A stretch of DNA of 64,000 bases from Marinobacter sp. S0848L. GTDB taxonomy: Bacteria > Pseudomonadota > Gammaproteobacteria > Pseudomonadales > Oleiphilaceae. The DNA lies in the NCBI RefSeq assembly GCF_023016065.1, contig NZ_JALKAQ010000010.1:49341-113340 (forward strand), given 5' to 3'. This document shows, piece by piece, positions 10,284 to 20,649 of this stretch. Position numbers and translations under genes: made by a program. Position 1 is the stretch's first letter; every line of letters begins with the position of its first letter. The notes beneath the pieces are model-generated. The model was not told the origin of the DNA. It did not search any database and saw nothing but the letters and a program-made list of their open reading frames with translations.

Positions 10284-10759
10284 TGCTGTCGGTTATTAGC
10301 TACCCACTGTTTTTGATTTCCGTTCTGGTGTCGCTGGTTCTGAGCATTTCCTTGTTCCCTGTGGGCTGGTTCGAATTTCGGCCCGAATGGTTGGGGCTTG
10401 TGGTGTTTTACTGGACTTTCCGGGCACCGGCGCAATTTGGCGTAATTCTGGCGTGGTGCCTGGGTTTGTTGCTGGATACTCTTGAGTCTACCCCGCTGGG
10501 CGTTAACGCCATGGGCATGGCGTTGATAGCGTTTTTGGTGTTGACAGTACACCAGCGACTTCGCATGTATCCGTTGCCGCAACAATGCCTTATGGTCTTT
10601 CTGTTGTTGGGCATCAATCAGATGCTGGTGCACTTTATTAAACAGCTGGTGGGTGCCGAGAATACTGGCTTCAGCTATCTTTGGCCTGCCGTCACCAGTG
10701 CCTTGATCTGGCCGTTGTTCAGCAGTGTACTGGACCATATCAATCGAAAACTGGGGTAA
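10283..10759 (+). CDS. mreD: Rod shape-determining protein MreD
   Basis: 158 residues, almost entirely hydrophobic with about five membrane segments, starting MLSVISYPLFLISVLVSLVL. Typical MreD features are the FRPEWLGLVVFYW segment and GLLLDTLESTPLGVNAMGMAL. Its ATG shares one base with the mreC stop (TGATG), so translation is probably coupled. It is the inner-membrane partner of MreC in the elongasome. Confidence 0.95.
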   Translation: MLSVISYPLFLISVLVSLVLSISLFPVGWFEFRPEWLGLVVFYWTFRAPAQFGVILAWCLGLLLDTLESTPLGVNAMGMALIAFLVLTVHQRLRMYPLPQQCLMVFLLLGINQMLVHFIKQLVGAENTGFSYLWPAVTSALIWPLFSSVLDHINRKLG

Positions 10760-10765
10760 AACCAT

Positions 10766-11368
10766 ATGCCTGATCTGATTCTTGCTTCCGCTTCCCCCCG
10801 GCGCGCTGAATTGCTCCAACAGATAGGCTTAGATTTTCAGGTACAACCAGCGGATATTGATGAAACGCCCGCCTCGTCGGAAACGCCTGAGCATTACGTC
10901 GAGCGTCTGGCTCGGGAAAAAGCGCTGAGCATCGCCAGGCAGTATCCGGAAAAGTTGGTGCTGGGCTCTGATACGTCTGTCATCCACTATGAAGAAATAT
11001 TGGGAAAACCCGAGTCCACCGAGCAGGCTGTGAGTATGCTTCAGGCGTTGTCCGGAAGCACTCATCAGGTATTAACCGCCGTGGCTCTGGCCAAAGGTGC
11101 GGAATGTTGGTCCCGGGTGGTGACCACCGATGTCACCTTCCGGGAGCTGGAAGCCGCAGAGATCAGCGCGTATGTTGCCAGCGGTGAACCCATGGATAAA
11201 GCGGGGAGCTATGGCATTCAGGGCTTGGGTGGCATTTTCGTCAGTGCGATCAAGGGTAGTTACAGTGCGGTGGTGGGGCTTCCTCTTCAGGAAACTGCGG
11301 CATTGCTCGCTCAAGCGGGCCACTCGGTGATCCAGTCCTGGCCGAGAACTAAGGAGAGTCAGCAATGA
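10766..11368 (+). CDS. maf: Maf-family nucleotide pyrophosphatase (YhdE type)
   Basis: 200 residues. The Maf signature [17 protein letters not shown] is at residues 5-21, with the conserved DTSV and [13 protein letters not shown] segments and KAGSYGIQG near residue 145. Proteins of this group hydrolyse dTTP, UTP and modified nucleotides and are encoded after mreBCD in many gammaproteobacteria, as here. The last four bases overlap the start of rng (ATGA). Confidence 0.94.
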   Translation: MPDLILASASPRRAELLQQIGLDFQVQPADIDETPASSETPEHYVERLAREKALSIARQYPEKLVLGSDTSVIHYEEILGKPESTEQAVSMLQALSGSTHQVLTAVALAKGAECWSRVVTTDVTFRELEAAEISAYVASGEPMDKAGSYGIQGLGGIFVSAIKGSYSAVVGLPLQETAALLAQAGHSVIQSWPRTKESQQ

Positions 11369-12846
11369 GTGAAGAAATTCTGATCAACGTAACACCGGTG
11401 GAAACCCGGGTGGCGCTGGTCGAAAACGGCATGTTGCAGGAAGCCTACATCGAGCGGACCAGCCGCAAAGGCATTGTTGGCAATATCTACAAGGGCAAAG
11501 TGGTTCGGGTTTTGCCGGGTATGGAGGCCGCGTTTGTAGACATCGGCCTTGAGCGGGCAGCCTTTATTCATGCTTCGGATGTTGTCGCGAGCCAACCACC
11601 AACGGAAGACGAATCGGACGGCCCGCGAGTGGTCCCGGATATCCGCACTTTACTGCGGGAAGGTCAGTCGTTAGTGGTTCAGGTGACGAAAGACCCGATC
11701 GGCACCAAAGGCGCACGGCTGACCACGCAGCTTTCGGTACCCTCCCGGTATCTGGTGTTCATGCCGGGTGTAAAGCACATTGGTATCTCTCAGCGCATCG
11801 AAGACGACACCGAACGGGCCCGTCTGAAATCCATTGTTGAAGAAGCCGCCGCAGAGCATCAGGAAGTGGATGGCGGCTATATCATCCGCACCGCAGCCGA
11901 AGGTGCGCAGGCGGAAGAACTCATCGCCGACATGGTGTATTTGCACCGGCTGAGCCAGTCGGTGCACGAACGTATCAACAAAGCGCCGGCACCGTCTGCG
12001 GTGTATCAGGACCTGCCGCTGTTTATCCGCACCATTCGCGATTTGATCCGCCCACAAACCGAGAAGGTGCGCATCGACAGCCGGGAAAGTCATCAGCGGG
12101 TGATGGACTTTGTGCATGAGTTCGTCACCGAGTTTGCCGACAAGGTGGAGTATTACCCTGGCGAACGCCCCATCTTTGATCTGTACTCCGTGGAAGACGA
12201 GATCCAAAAAGCCCTCAGCCGCAAAGTGCAGCTGAAATCCGGCGGTTACGTGATCATAGATCAAACCGAAGCGATGACCACCATCGACATCAACACCGGC
12301 GCCTTTGTCGGGCATCGTAATCTTGAAGAAACCATCTTCAAGACCAACCTTGAAGCCGCCCGGTCGATCAGCCGGCAGCTGAGACTGCGCAACCTCGGTG
12401 GCATTATCATCATCGATTTCATCGACATGGATGATACGGAACACCAAAGACAAGTGCTCCGTATGCTCGAGAAAATGCTTGAGCGCGATCATGCGAAAAC
12501 CAAAATCACCGGTGTTTCCGAGCTAGGCTTAGTGGAAATGACCCGAAAGCGCACCACGGAAAGCCTCGGGCAAGTGCTGTGCGAGCCGTGCCCGATCTGT
12601 GATGGCCGCGGTTTTCTGAAAACCTCTGAAACCGTTTGCTATGAGATTTTCCGGGAAATTCTTCGGGTGAACCGGGTGTACGAGGCGGAAAGCTATCTGG
12701 TGATGGCCTCCCAGAACGTGGTTGATCGGTTGCTTGATGAGGAATCTGACAACGTGGCGGATCTGGAAACCTTCATCAAAAAGACCATTCGATTCCAGGT
12801 TGAACCGTTCTACAGCCAGGAGCAGTATGATGTGGTTCTGCTCTGA
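11365..12846 (+). CDS. rng: Ribonuclease G
   Basis: 493 residues, the size of RNase G and not of the longer RNase E. An N-terminal S1-type domain with [20 protein letters not shown] is followed by the catalytic region, where [15 protein letters not shown] and [13 protein letters not shown] supply the metal-binding aspartates. The zinc-link [11 protein letters not shown] is at about residue 410. It is an endonuclease for 16S rRNA 5' maturation and mRNA turnover. It overlaps maf by 4 bp, the order also found in Pseudomonas, where it is called cafA. Confidence 0.96.
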   Translation: MSEEILINVTPVETRVALVENGMLQEAYIERTSRKGIVGNIYKGKVVRVLPGMEAAFVDIGLERAAFIHASDVVASQPPTEDESDGPRVVPDIRTLLREGQSLVVQVTKDPIGTKGARLTTQLSVPSRYLVFMPGVKHIGISQRIEDDTERARLKSIVEEAAAEHQEVDGGYIIRTAAEGAQAEELIADMVYLHRLSQSVHERINKAPAPSAVYQDLPLFIRTIRDLIRPQTEKVRIDSRESHQRVMDFVHEFVTEFADKVEYYPGERPIFDLYSVEDEIQKALSRKVQLKSGGYVIIDQTEAMTTIDINTGAFVGHRNLEETIFKTNLEAARSISRQLRLRNLGGIIIIDFIDMDDTEHQRQVLRMLEKMLERDHAKTKITGVSELGLVEMTRKRTTESLGQVLCEPCPICDGRGFLKTSETVCYEIFREILRVNRVYEAESYLVMASQNVVDRLLDEESDNVADLETFIKKTIRFQVEPFYSQEQYDVVLL

Positions 12847-12886
12847 TCTCTGAGCGGCCGAGAATTCCAAGGGCTGACCGATAACC

Positions 12887-15800
12887 ATGTCGATCCGCGA
12901 TGAAGACAGTGTTCAGGCAGACCCGCCACCCGGAGGACTGATCGGCCGCGTTTTGGCGGGCGTTGCCTCGTGCGTGTGGTGGGCGTTGCTGGTTTTTCTG
13001 GTGTTACTCGCCTTATACGCGGGCATTGGCCGGCAGCTTACCGCTAATATTGATCAATTCACCGATCGGACTGCCCGAATCCTCTCCGAACAAACTGGTC
13101 TGGACATCAGCATCGGCCGCCTTTCCTCTTCCTGGCAGTGGCTCAACCCGTCGGTTACCGCTTCTGAAATCACCGTGCGTCATCCCGAAACAGGGAAAGT
13201 GGTGGCAGATCTTGAGTATCTGAATGCCAAGCTGGATTTCCTGTCGTCTTTAATGCGCTTTCGTATTGTATTTGAAAATTTCGAAGCGGACGAGCTTGTG
13301 CTCACGTTGACCCGATCAGTCGTGCCCGGGGATGAAAGTCCCGTCGAAGAATTGCTGCAAAACCCGTTGAAAGAGGGGCGCAACCTGCAAAAGTGGCTGG
13401 ATTATGCCGGCACTTGGCTGTCCGACCCGGAAGTCAGAATTACCCGGGTAAGCCTGACTCTGAATGACGGCAAAGAGCATTTACGCCACATCGATATTCC
13501 CCAGTTGGATTTGCTTTACCGCCGTGGGCTGTTTCAGGCCGGAGGGCGTGCAATGCAAAGCGGCACGGCCACCCAGTTGGCGAGCTTTGCCTTAGTAGGG
13601 CAGCAATTTTTTCGGGGCGACTTTACCGGGCAACTGTACCTTGACGTCGATTCCGGCCGATTATTCGACGGCCTGGTGGACGACCTCAGCTGGAAAGGCA
13701 TTCGCGTGGAAGGCTTCGATGTCGGCGGCAAGGCCTGGCTGACCTTTGAAGAAGGCGAACTGGAACAGATTCAGGGGCAAGTCGAAACACCGTATTTGCA
13801 GTTGGGTGTAAACAGTCAGTCGCTGGCACCACTGGAACACATATACGCACGGTTCGGCTGGAAGCGGGGCGAGGCACTCATGTTCCAGCAACTGCAGTGG
13901 CAGTGGGCCGGAGATGTGGTGCAACCATTCAGTTTCAGAATTCAGCCCGAAGACTATGGCACGGCCCTCGTGGCCGATGCCTTGCCGCTCGACCCACTCC
14001 GAAGGCTGATACTGAACCTGCAGCTGTTACCGGAAGTGGCTAATCAGGCGCTGGAGCATTACCGACCGCAAGGTTATGTGGATGACATGCTGTTGCAACT
14101 GCCTGAGCAGACCGGAGATTTCAGCTTGTCTGGGCAACTGAGAGAAGTCAGCGCGCAGGCCTGGGAAGGTGCGCCGGGGGCAACGGGGCTTGCCGGGTAT
14201 TTCGAGTTGTCCGCGCAAGGCGGTTTTGTCGAATTAGATGCCACGGATCCGGTTACTCTGGGTTTTCCTTCCTTATTCGTTGACGAATGGGCTTTTGACT
14301 CACTGACAGGGCGGGTGTCCTGGTTAACGGATGGCTCTGTGGTTCGGGTCTTCGCTGATGATCTTGAGTTCGGGTATCAGCAGAACACGGCGATCACCGG
14401 CGCGTTCGATCTGAAACTCGACGGACAGGGTGAAGACAACCTTGGTTTGCGAGTGGGTGTCAAAAACGGCACCGCTGACATGCTGGCGGCCTTTGTGCCT
14501 GCCTATGTGGTGGATGAAGGGCTTTACCAGTGGTTGTCTACCCGAATTGAAGAGGCAGATGTTCTTGCCGGTGAATATTATGGCCATGGCCGCATTAGCG
14601 CCGACGCCCCGGAGGGATCCTTCGTGTCGTCTATGTGGTATGAATTCGAAAATGGCAGGGTTCGCTACGATGATCAATGGCCGGTAGTTACCGACGCGGC
14701 TGGCAGGGTCGAGGTTCAGAATGGCGATACCTTGGTAACCCTCGAAAAGGGAATTACCGGTGGTTTAGCGGTTGACCAGGCAAAGGTGCGGGTGGTGCCC
14801 GGCCAGATGGGTGACCCTGCTCGAATTCGTATAGCAACCTCGGCGCCTGTCACTGGCGATGCCGTGTCATGGTGGCTGGACAACAGTCCGCTTGGTGAGA
14901 TGGGTGGGGAAGCGCTGGTAGATGCGGACATTCGCGGGCAGTTCCAGTTGGGCCTGAACATTGATTTACCCTTGAGCGACGCGCCACCGGTTGTTGAAGC
15001 GAACGTGCAAACCGATGGTGCCGGGTTTGCTTTGCCTCAAACTGGGTTGGCGTGGCGCAATATCACCACGAACCTGACGTACCACACCGAAGCTGGTTTC
15101 TCCGGCGGCCCTGTCAAAGCTGAGTTCTTACAGCAACCGGTCAACCTTTGGTTTGGCCACAGTGGGCAGGGCAGTGCTTTGCACATCCAACAGACTGGCC
15201 GTGTCAGGTTGCCGGATTTTTTGAAACAGTTTGATCTGGCGGGCGGCAGCTCATTGGGGTTGAGCGGATCGATGGAATACAGCGCAGGACTGACCATTGG
15301 CGAAGAGGGTGTGTCCCCGATTTCGGTATCGTCCGATCTGTTCGGGTTGGCCGTTGACTGGCCGGAACCCCATGGCAAAGAGGCTTTGGACACCGCGCAA
15401 CTGGATGTGCAGGTTAATCCCTTTGTGGATGAGGGCGTGCAAGTGTCCGGTGAGTGGGTGAACAGACTGGCGTTCGACATGAATCTGAGAGAAGGCGGCG
15501 TTGATCTGACCTTCGACCACTTGTACCTTGGCGACAATCGCCTTTCCGATATCCAGGTCAGTGCACTGGATTTAGGCGACCGCTGGGTGGTGAATACCGA
15601 GTCCGAACGGGCGGTGGGGCGCGTGGTTATTCCAGACAATGACGGCACGGTTGAAGTGGATCTTCAGAGCCTGACGCTGACTCGGCAGAGCGACGATGAA
15701 GAATTAGATGAGCCAGAACTTTTAACGCTTGAACAACAACTGGAAGCGTTTCGGGAACTGGATATTGGCAGCTGGCCGAACATAAATGGCCGAATAGCTG

Positions 15801-16600
15801 CGTTGACCGTTGGGGATAAACCGGCCGGGCGCTGGGCGTTTAAGCTTCGCCCGGAGGATCACCAGTTGAATGTCACCGAGATTGAGGGGCAAGTCGGCTC
15901 GTTAACGCTGACTGGGGATATGATTTGGCGCATTCTGGACGGTCGGGAGGTGACCCTGTTTAAGGGGCAGCTTGCAGGTGGAGCACTCAAGGATCTGGAG
16001 CCCATTACCGGCGGCTCCATCCCGTTGAACAACGATGAGACGACCATCGAACTGGATCTGGATTGGCCCGGCAGCCCTGCGCATTTGGAGCTTGGCAAGC
16101 TCAGTGGTAACGTCAGTGTGCGGTTAGATGACGGTGTAATTCTTGAGCAAAACAACTCGGCGCAACTGTTCCGGATATTTAACCTGCTGAATACCGATAC
16201 CTTATGGCGGCGCTTGAGTCTGGATTTCTCGGATCTGTATGAAGCAGGGGTTGCCTTTGATGCCATCTCGGGCAAAGCGGTTATCACCAGCGGCTTGCTC
16301 AGCCTGGACCCCGAACTGCAGTTGGTAGGCCCGTCGGGGGCTTTTAAAATCAGCGGCAACACGAATATGGCAACGGAAGATCTGAATATGCGCCTGGTGA
16401 TGGTGTTGCCGATCACCCAAAATTTACCCTTGGCGGCTCTTTTGATGGGGGCCAGCGCGCCCATTGGGGGCGCCTTGTTTGTGTTGGATAAGATACTGGG
16501 TGATCCTCTCAGTAAGCTGACCAGCGCCACCTATACTGTGACAGGTAGCTGGAGCGATCCTAAGGTTGAGTTGAAAGGCGTATTTGATACCGGCGAGTAA
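12887..16600 (+). CDS. yhdP: YhdP family AsmA-like envelope protein
   Basis: 1237 residues. It has one N-terminal membrane segment (about residues 20-45, VLAGVASCVWWALLVFLVLL), then a very long beta-rich periplasmic part with the AsmA-type IGRLSSSWQWLNPSVTASEI opening. The C-terminal domain holds LRLVMVLPITQNLPLAALLM and ends in YTVTGSWSDPKVELKGVF. YhdP, TamB and YdbH are the redundant AsmA-like proteins linked to phospholipid transport to the outer membrane. It follows rng by 40 bp in the usual order. Confidence 0.92.
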   Translation: MSIRDEDSVQADPPPGGLIGRVLAGVASCVWWALLVFLVLLALYAGIGRQLTANIDQFTDRTARILSEQTGLDISIGRLSSSWQWLNPSVTASEITVRHPETGKVVADLEYLNAKLDFLSSLMRFRIVFENFEADELVLTLTRSVVPGDESPVEELLQNPLKEGRNLQKWLDYAGTWLSDPEVRITRVSLTLNDGKEHLRHIDIPQLDLLYRRGLFQAGGRAMQSGTATQLASFALVGQQFFRGDFTGQLYLDVDSGRLFDGLVDDLSWKGIRVEGFDVGGKAWLTFEEGELEQIQGQVETPYLQLGVNSQSLAPLEHIYARFGWKRGEALMFQQLQWQWAGDVVQPFSFRIQPEDYGTALVADALPLDPLRRLILNLQLLPEVANQALEHYRPQGYVDDMLLQLPEQTGDFSLSGQLREVSAQAWEGAPGATGLAGYFELSAQGGFVELDATDPVTLGFPSLFVDEWAFDSLTGRVSWLTDGSVVRVFADDLEFGYQQNTAITGAFDLKLDGQGEDNLGLRVGVKNGTADMLAAFVPAYVVDEGLYQWLSTRIEEADVLAGEYYGHGRISADAPEGSFVSSMWYEFENGRVRYDDQWPVVTDAAGRVEVQNGDTLVTLEKGITGGLAVDQAKVRVVPGQMGDPARIRIATSAPVTGDAVSWWLDNSPLGEMGGEALVDADIRGQFQLGLNIDLPLSDAPPVVEANVQTDGAGFALPQTGLAWRNITTNLTYHTEAGFSGGPVKAEFLQQPVNLWFGHSGQGSALHIQQTGRVRLPDFLKQFDLAGGSSLGLSGSMEYSAGLTIGEEGVSPISVSSDLFGLAVDWPEPHGKEALDTAQLDVQVNPFVDEGVQVSGEWVNRLAFDMNLREGGVDLTFDHLYLGDNRLSDIQVSALDLGDRWVVNTESERAVGRVVIPDNDGTVEVDLQSLTLTRQSDDEELDEPELLTLEQQLEAFRELDIGSWPNINGRIAALTVGDKPAGRWAFKLRPEDHQLNVTEIEGQVGSLTLTGDMIWRILDGREVTLFKGQLAGGALKDLEPITGGSIPLNNDETTIELDLDWPGSPAHLELGKLSGNVSVRLDDGVILEQNNSAQLFRIFNLLNTDTLWRRLSLDFSDLYEAGVAFDAISGKAVITSGLLSLDPELQLVGPSGAFKISGNTNMATEDLNMRLVMVLPITQNLPLAALLMGASAPIGGALFVLDKILGDPLSKLTSATYTVTGSWSDPKVELKGVFDTGE

Positions 16601-16615
16601 TTCGGGAGACTGGTT

Positions 16616-17440
16616 ATGACGAAGGTTGCTGCAATTCAAATGGTCAGTGGTCATGATAGTGCCGTCAATCTGGCAGAAGCTGCCCGCCTGCTGAAAGAGG
16701 CTGCTGAGCGCGGTGCCAAAGTGGCCGTGCTGCCTGAGAACTTTGCGGTATTGGCCACCAGCCAAATGCGGGCCTGTGGTGAGCAAGAAGTGGGTGACAG
16801 TCCCGTGGTCAGGCGTTTTCTTGCGGAACAAGCCAGATTGCTCAGGCTTTGGATTGTCGGGGGCTCCATGCCTTTGGCCAATCGGCCGGACGGCTCGGCC
16901 ATTGCGGACCGGGTGAGGGCGAGCTGTCTGGTGTACGACGACCAGGGCCGTGAAGTTGCTCGTTACGACAAGATCCACCTGTTCGATGCCATGGTCGAAG
17001 ACGCCCACGGCCAATATCGGGAATCCGACGCCTTCGAGCCCGGTGCACAGGTGGTGACGGTTGATACGCCGGCAGGCCGTTTGGGAATGGCGATCTGCTA
17101 CGACTTACGGTTTCCGGAATTGTTTCGTGCGCTTCGGGAGCAGGGGGCCGATTGGGTGTGTTTGCCCAGTGCATTTACCTGGCAAACCGGAGATGCCCAT
17201 TGGCATGCGTTGATCCGGGCTCGTGCCATTGAAAATCAGGTCTGGGTGGTGGCACCGGGGCAAGGCGGTCAGAACAGCGAGCGGCGGCGGACCTTTGGTC
17301 ACAGTCTGGTGTGCGATCCATGGGGCAAGGTGGTTGTCGAAATCGAAGAAGGGCCGGGTGTGGCTCTGGCTGATGTCAGTCTGGAACGATTGAAACAAGT
17401 GCGGACGCGCATGCCGGTGTGGGAACACCGGCGTTTATAA
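16616..17440 (+). CDS. Carbon-nitrogen hydrolase of the Nit family (probable deaminated glutathione amidase)
   Basis: 274 residues with the nitrilase-superfamily catalytic triad: Glu in VLPENFAVL (about residue 42), Lys in RYDKIHLFD (about 116) and Cys in GMAICYDLRFPELFR (about 161). Nit1/NitB-type members clear deaminated glutathione. Starts 15 bp after yhdP, the standard neighbour. In Pseudomonas the next gene is tldD, but here the following gene is yjgA on the opposite strand. Confidence 0.9.
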   Translation: MTKVAAIQMVSGHDSAVNLAEAARLLKEAAERGAKVAVLPENFAVLATSQMRACGEQEVGDSPVVRRFLAEQARLLRLWIVGGSMPLANRPDGSAIADRVRASCLVYDDQGREVARYDKIHLFDAMVEDAHGQYRESDAFEPGAQVVTVDTPAGRLGMAICYDLRFPELFRALREQGADWVCLPSAFTWQTGDAHWHALIRARAIENQVWVVAPGQGGQNSERRRTFGHSLVCDPWGKVVVEIEEGPGVALADVSLERLKQVRTRMPVWEHRRL

Positions 17441-17453
17441 GTGATCAGCAGCC

Positions 17454-17981
17454 TTAGTGCTGCTCGGCTTCGTCAATCCATTCCCGAAGCGCACGGAACA
17501 ACTTGCGAGACTGCCCGGTGTTGGCCTGTTTTTCGACCTCTTTGCGGGCGTTCCGCACCAGATTCCGAAGGTGCTGCACCTCGGCGGTCGGGCAGTAGTC
17601 GATAAACTCGCCAACCACGGAATCCCCTTCCGAGATCATCTTGTCGCGCCAGCGCTCCGCGAGATGGTGGCGTCGGGTGTGCTCTTCACTGCCCGCATAG
17701 AACGCATCAATGGTTTTGCTGATGGTTTCGGGGTCGTCTTCCTGACGGATTATCTTGCCAATGTATTGCAGATGCCTGCGGCGGGCTTCACGCTGGGTAA
17801 TACGGCGTGATTCCAGAATCGCCCGTTGCAGTCTGTCGCTGATCGGAAGCGTGGCCAGCTGGTCGTCGTTCAGTTCCAGCATACGCTTGCCGAGATCCTG
17901 CAGTTCGTGCATTTCTCGCTTCAATTGCGATTTACTGGGCCCCAGATATTCTGGAAGTTGGTCGTCTGTATGATCAGTCAT
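17454..17981 (-). CDS. yjgA: Ribosome-associated protein YjgA/DarP (DUF615)
   Basis: 175 residues, highly charged and helical, with the DUF615 pattern GPSKSQLKREMHELQDLGKR near the N-terminus and ALREWIDEAEQH at the end. DarP binds late 50S assembly intermediates. It is convergent with the nit gene (13 bp apart) and 17 bp downstream of mgtE on the minus strand. The usual tldD and pmbA neighbours are not present here. Confidence 0.92.
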   Translation of the reverse strand: MTDHTDDQLPEYLGPSKSQLKREMHELQDLGKRMLELNDDQLATLPISDRLQRAILESRRITQREARRRHLQYIGKIIRQEDDPETISKTIDAFYAGSEEHTRRHHLAERWRDKMISEGDSVVGEFIDYCPTAEVQHLRNLVRNARKEVEKQANTGQSRKLFRALREWIDEAEQH

Positions 17982-17998
17982 GTTGTTTATCGATTCTG

Positions 17999-19360
17999 TC
18001 AGGCGTAAAAGAGGGTGGCCAATCCGAGAAAGGCCATGAAGCCAACAACATCGGTCACCGTTGTCAGAATAACACCGCCGGCGAGGGCCGGGTCAATGTT
18101 GCGGGACTTCAGAAACAGGGGCAGTAAGGTGCCCGCCACGGTGGCCGCAACCAGATTGATGACCAAGGCAGCGGCAATAACAGCACCTATCATCCAGTCG
18201 CCGAACCACAGGATGGCCGCAGTAGCGACAACACCGGCCCATAAAAGCCCGTTAAGGATACCGGAGAGCAGCTCTCGATTCAGCAACCATGCAACGTTAA
18301 CGCTGCTGATTTGTCCCACCGCCATGCCGCGAATCACCAGTGTTAATGTTTGGCTGCCCGCTATGCCGCCCATACTCGCGACAATGGGCATAAGAACGGC
18401 CAGGGCAACGACTTTGGCGATGGTGTCCTCAAACAGCCCGATCACCGCCGAGGCGGTAAAGGCGGTCAGCAGATTAATGCCCAGCCAGACTGCACGACGG
18501 CGGGTGGTTTTCATCACCGGGGCAAAGGTGTCTTCATCTTCATCAAGACCGGCCAGGCTCATCAGGGAGTGATCGGCATCTTCACGAATAACATCGACCA
18601 CGTCATCGATGGTGATACGGCCCAGCAGCTTGTTTTGTTCGTTAACGACCGGCGCGGTGATCAGGTCATAACGTTCGAACAGGGTGGCCACTTTGGTGTC
18701 GGACAGGCTGACCGGAATAGGTTCGATGTCGGTGTCCATGACCTCGCGAACCGTAGACGCTGGGTTGGATACCAGCATGCGGGTGATGGCAAGGGTGCCG
18801 ATGAACTCATCCCGCCGGTTCACCACGATCAGGCTGTCGGTCATGGGTGGCAGGCTGCGGTGCCGGCGTAAATAACGCAGTACTACGTCGATACTGATGT
18901 CCGGGCGCACCGTGATGGTGTCTGTGTTCATCAAGCCGCCGGCAGTGTCTTCGGGGTAGGAGAGAACTTCCTCTACCCGCTGCCGGTCTTGCTCGTCCAT
19001 GGTGTCCAGAACTTCCAGGATCACCGTGTCCGGTAACTGTTGAAGTAAGTCGGCCAGGTCGTCTGACTCGAAATCTTCAATAATGTCAGCCAGTTCCTGA
19101 GCGTTAAACTTGCTCAGGAAATACCCTCGGATGTCGTCACCAAGGTGCTGGAGAACTTCGCCTTCCAGTTGCTTGTCAACCAGGTTCCACAGCAAAGCCC
19201 GTTGACGAGGTGGGGAGGATTCCAGAAGGTGGGCGATATCACTGGGGCTGAGGCCGCCGTTCAGGATGCGGGCAACCTGTTTCAGCGCGCCACTATCCAG
19301 AGCCTCGCTTAGGGAGCGAAGTCTCTGGTGGGCCTGACTTTGTTCCAGAATATCGGACAT
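17999..19360 (-). CDS. mgtE: Magnesium transporter MgtE
   Basis: 453 residues in the MgtE order. An N-terminal superhelical domain (residues about 20-130, with HLLESSPPRQRALLWNLVD) is followed by two CBS domains (about 140-260, LMNTDTITVRPDISIDVVLR). Five membrane segments from about 285 include MPIVASMGGIAGSQTLTLVI, the conserved pore region, and the C-terminal TDVVGFMAFLGLATLF. It is a Mg2+-gated Mg2+ channel of the inner membrane. It lies between ptsO and yjgA on the minus strand. Confidence 0.95.
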   Translation of the reverse strand: MSDILEQSQAHQRLRSLSEALDSGALKQVARILNGGLSPSDIAHLLESSPPRQRALLWNLVDKQLEGEVLQHLGDDIRGYFLSKFNAQELADIIEDFESDDLADLLQQLPDTVILEVLDTMDEQDRQRVEEVLSYPEDTAGGLMNTDTITVRPDISIDVVLRYLRRHRSLPPMTDSLIVVNRRDEFIGTLAITRMLVSNPASTVREVMDTDIEPIPVSLSDTKVATLFERYDLITAPVVNEQNKLLGRITIDDVVDVIREDADHSLMSLAGLDEDEDTFAPVMKTTRRRAVWLGINLLTAFTASAVIGLFEDTIAKVVALAVLMPIVASMGGIAGSQTLTLVIRGMAVGQISSVNVAWLLNRELLSGILNGLLWAGVVATAAILWFGDWMIGAVIAAALVINLVAATVAGTLLPLFLKSRNIDPALAGGVILTTVTDVVGFMAFLGLATLFYA

Positions 19361-19446
19361 GGATCCACCTACGGTCAGAAAACCTTCGTATTATAGCGGA
19401 GTTAGCGAGCGTCGGTGAGAGAGAGTTGTAGGTGAATTGCGAAGAA

Positions 19447-19716
19447 TCAGCCGCCTTCGCCAAAATAATCGGCAATCAGCTCGGTGAGTGCTTCGATGGC
19501 CTGCTGCTCATCCGGACCGTCGGCAATGAGTTCAACAGTGGTGCCCTGGCTTGCCGCCAGCATCATGACCTGCATGATGTTTTTAGCGTCTACCTTGCGG
19601 TCGTTGCGGCTGATCCAGATTCGGGATTCATGCTCGGAGGCGGTGGCGACCAATTTCGCGGTAGCCCGGGCGTGCAAGCCGAGCTTGTTGATAATCGTCA
19701 CGGTGCGGCTGATCAT
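19447..19716 (-). CDS. ptsO: HPr-family phosphocarrier (NPr) of the nitrogen PTS
   Basis: 89 residues. The phosphorylatable histidine is in NKLGLHARATAKLV (residue 16), and the helix 2 region KNIMQVMMLAASQGT is conserved. Located after rapZ and ptsN, it is the NPr component that passes phosphate from EI-Ntr (not in this window) to PtsN. Only 6 bp separate it from rapZ. Confidence 0.93.
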   Translation of the reverse strand: MISRTVTIINKLGLHARATAKLVATASEHESRIWISRNDRKVDAKNIMQVMMLAASQGTTVELIADGPDEQQAIEALTELIADYFGEGG

Positions 19717-19722
19717 GGCGAA

Positions 19723-20607
19723 TCAGATTTCCCCCCGAGCCTGCAGGTGAGGCAGTTCGGAATGGCGAACCTGCACATTGCTGTACTTTGTCGCGAAGTG
19801 TTTCGTCAGTTGCTCCGACACATACACCGAACGGTGTTGGCCGCCGGTGCAGCCGATGGAAATAGTCATGTAACTACGATTGCTGTCGGCAAATGAAGGC
19901 AGCCAGGAATCCAGAAACCCAACGATGTCGCTAACCATTTTCTGGCTTAACGGCTCACGTTCGAGAAAGTCGATGACCGGCTGGTCGATGCCTGTGTACT
20001 TTCGCAGGCTGGTGTCCCAATAGGGATTGGGAAGGCAGCGAACGTCGAACACGTAATCGGAATCAACGGGTACTCCGTGTTTGAAACCAAAAGATTGAAC
20101 CAGCAGTGCTAACTCCTGATCTTTCCGGCCGGCCACCCGCTGCTTGACCATATCCCGCAGCTCGTACATGGACAGCCCTGTGGTGTTGACATACAGGTCG
20201 GCGAGCCGGGACAGCGGCTCCAGCAGGGTTTTCTCGTAGGATACCGCTTCAGGAAGCGAGGTTTTATCATCGCTGAGCGGGTGTTTGCGTCGGGTTGCAT
20301 GAAAACGCTGAAGCAGGGTTTGCTCGTCGGCATCCAGAAAGATGATTTCCACATCGATGCCAGTGCTTTTGAGTTGGCTGTATATCGCCTCAAAATTGGC
20401 CAGCTCGCCGGACAGGTTGCGGGCGTCAATGCTGACGGCCATTTTTCGCAGGCGAGTGGTGGCCTCCTGAGGAACGGCTTCTTGTGTCAGGGGGAAGAGC
20501 AGCCCGATGGGAAGGTTGTCGATGCAGTAAAATCCCAGATCTTCCAGTACATGCAGTGCGGTACTTTTACCCGAGCCTGAGCGGCCGCTGACGATGATCA
20601 GCTTCAT
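19723..20607 (-). CDS. rapZ: RNase adapter RapZ
   Basis: 294 residues. The Walker A motif VSGRSGSGKSTALHVLEDLG is at the N-terminus, and the C-terminal RNA-binding part contains SIGCTGGQHRSVYVSEQL. In enterobacteria RapZ targets GlmZ for RNase E cleavage and senses glucosamine-6-phosphate; here only the family is shown. It lies between ptsN and ptsO in the normal order. Confidence 0.95.
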   Translation of the reverse strand: MKLIIVSGRSGSGKSTALHVLEDLGFYCIDNLPIGLLFPLTQEAVPQEATTRLRKMAVSIDARNLSGELANFEAIYSQLKSTGIDVEIIFLDADEQTLLQRFHATRRKHPLSDDKTSLPEAVSYEKTLLEPLSRLADLYVNTTGLSMYELRDMVKQRVAGRKDQELALLVQSFGFKHGVPVDSDYVFDVRCLPNPYWDTSLRKYTGIDQPVIDFLEREPLSQKMVSDIVGFLDSWLPSFADSNRSYMTISIGCTGGQHRSVYVSEQLTKHFATKYSNVQVRHSELPHLQARGEI

Positions 20608-20649
20608 AACAGTATTCCTCTCATGCTGCGCGCTTTTGCTGAACCCGTA

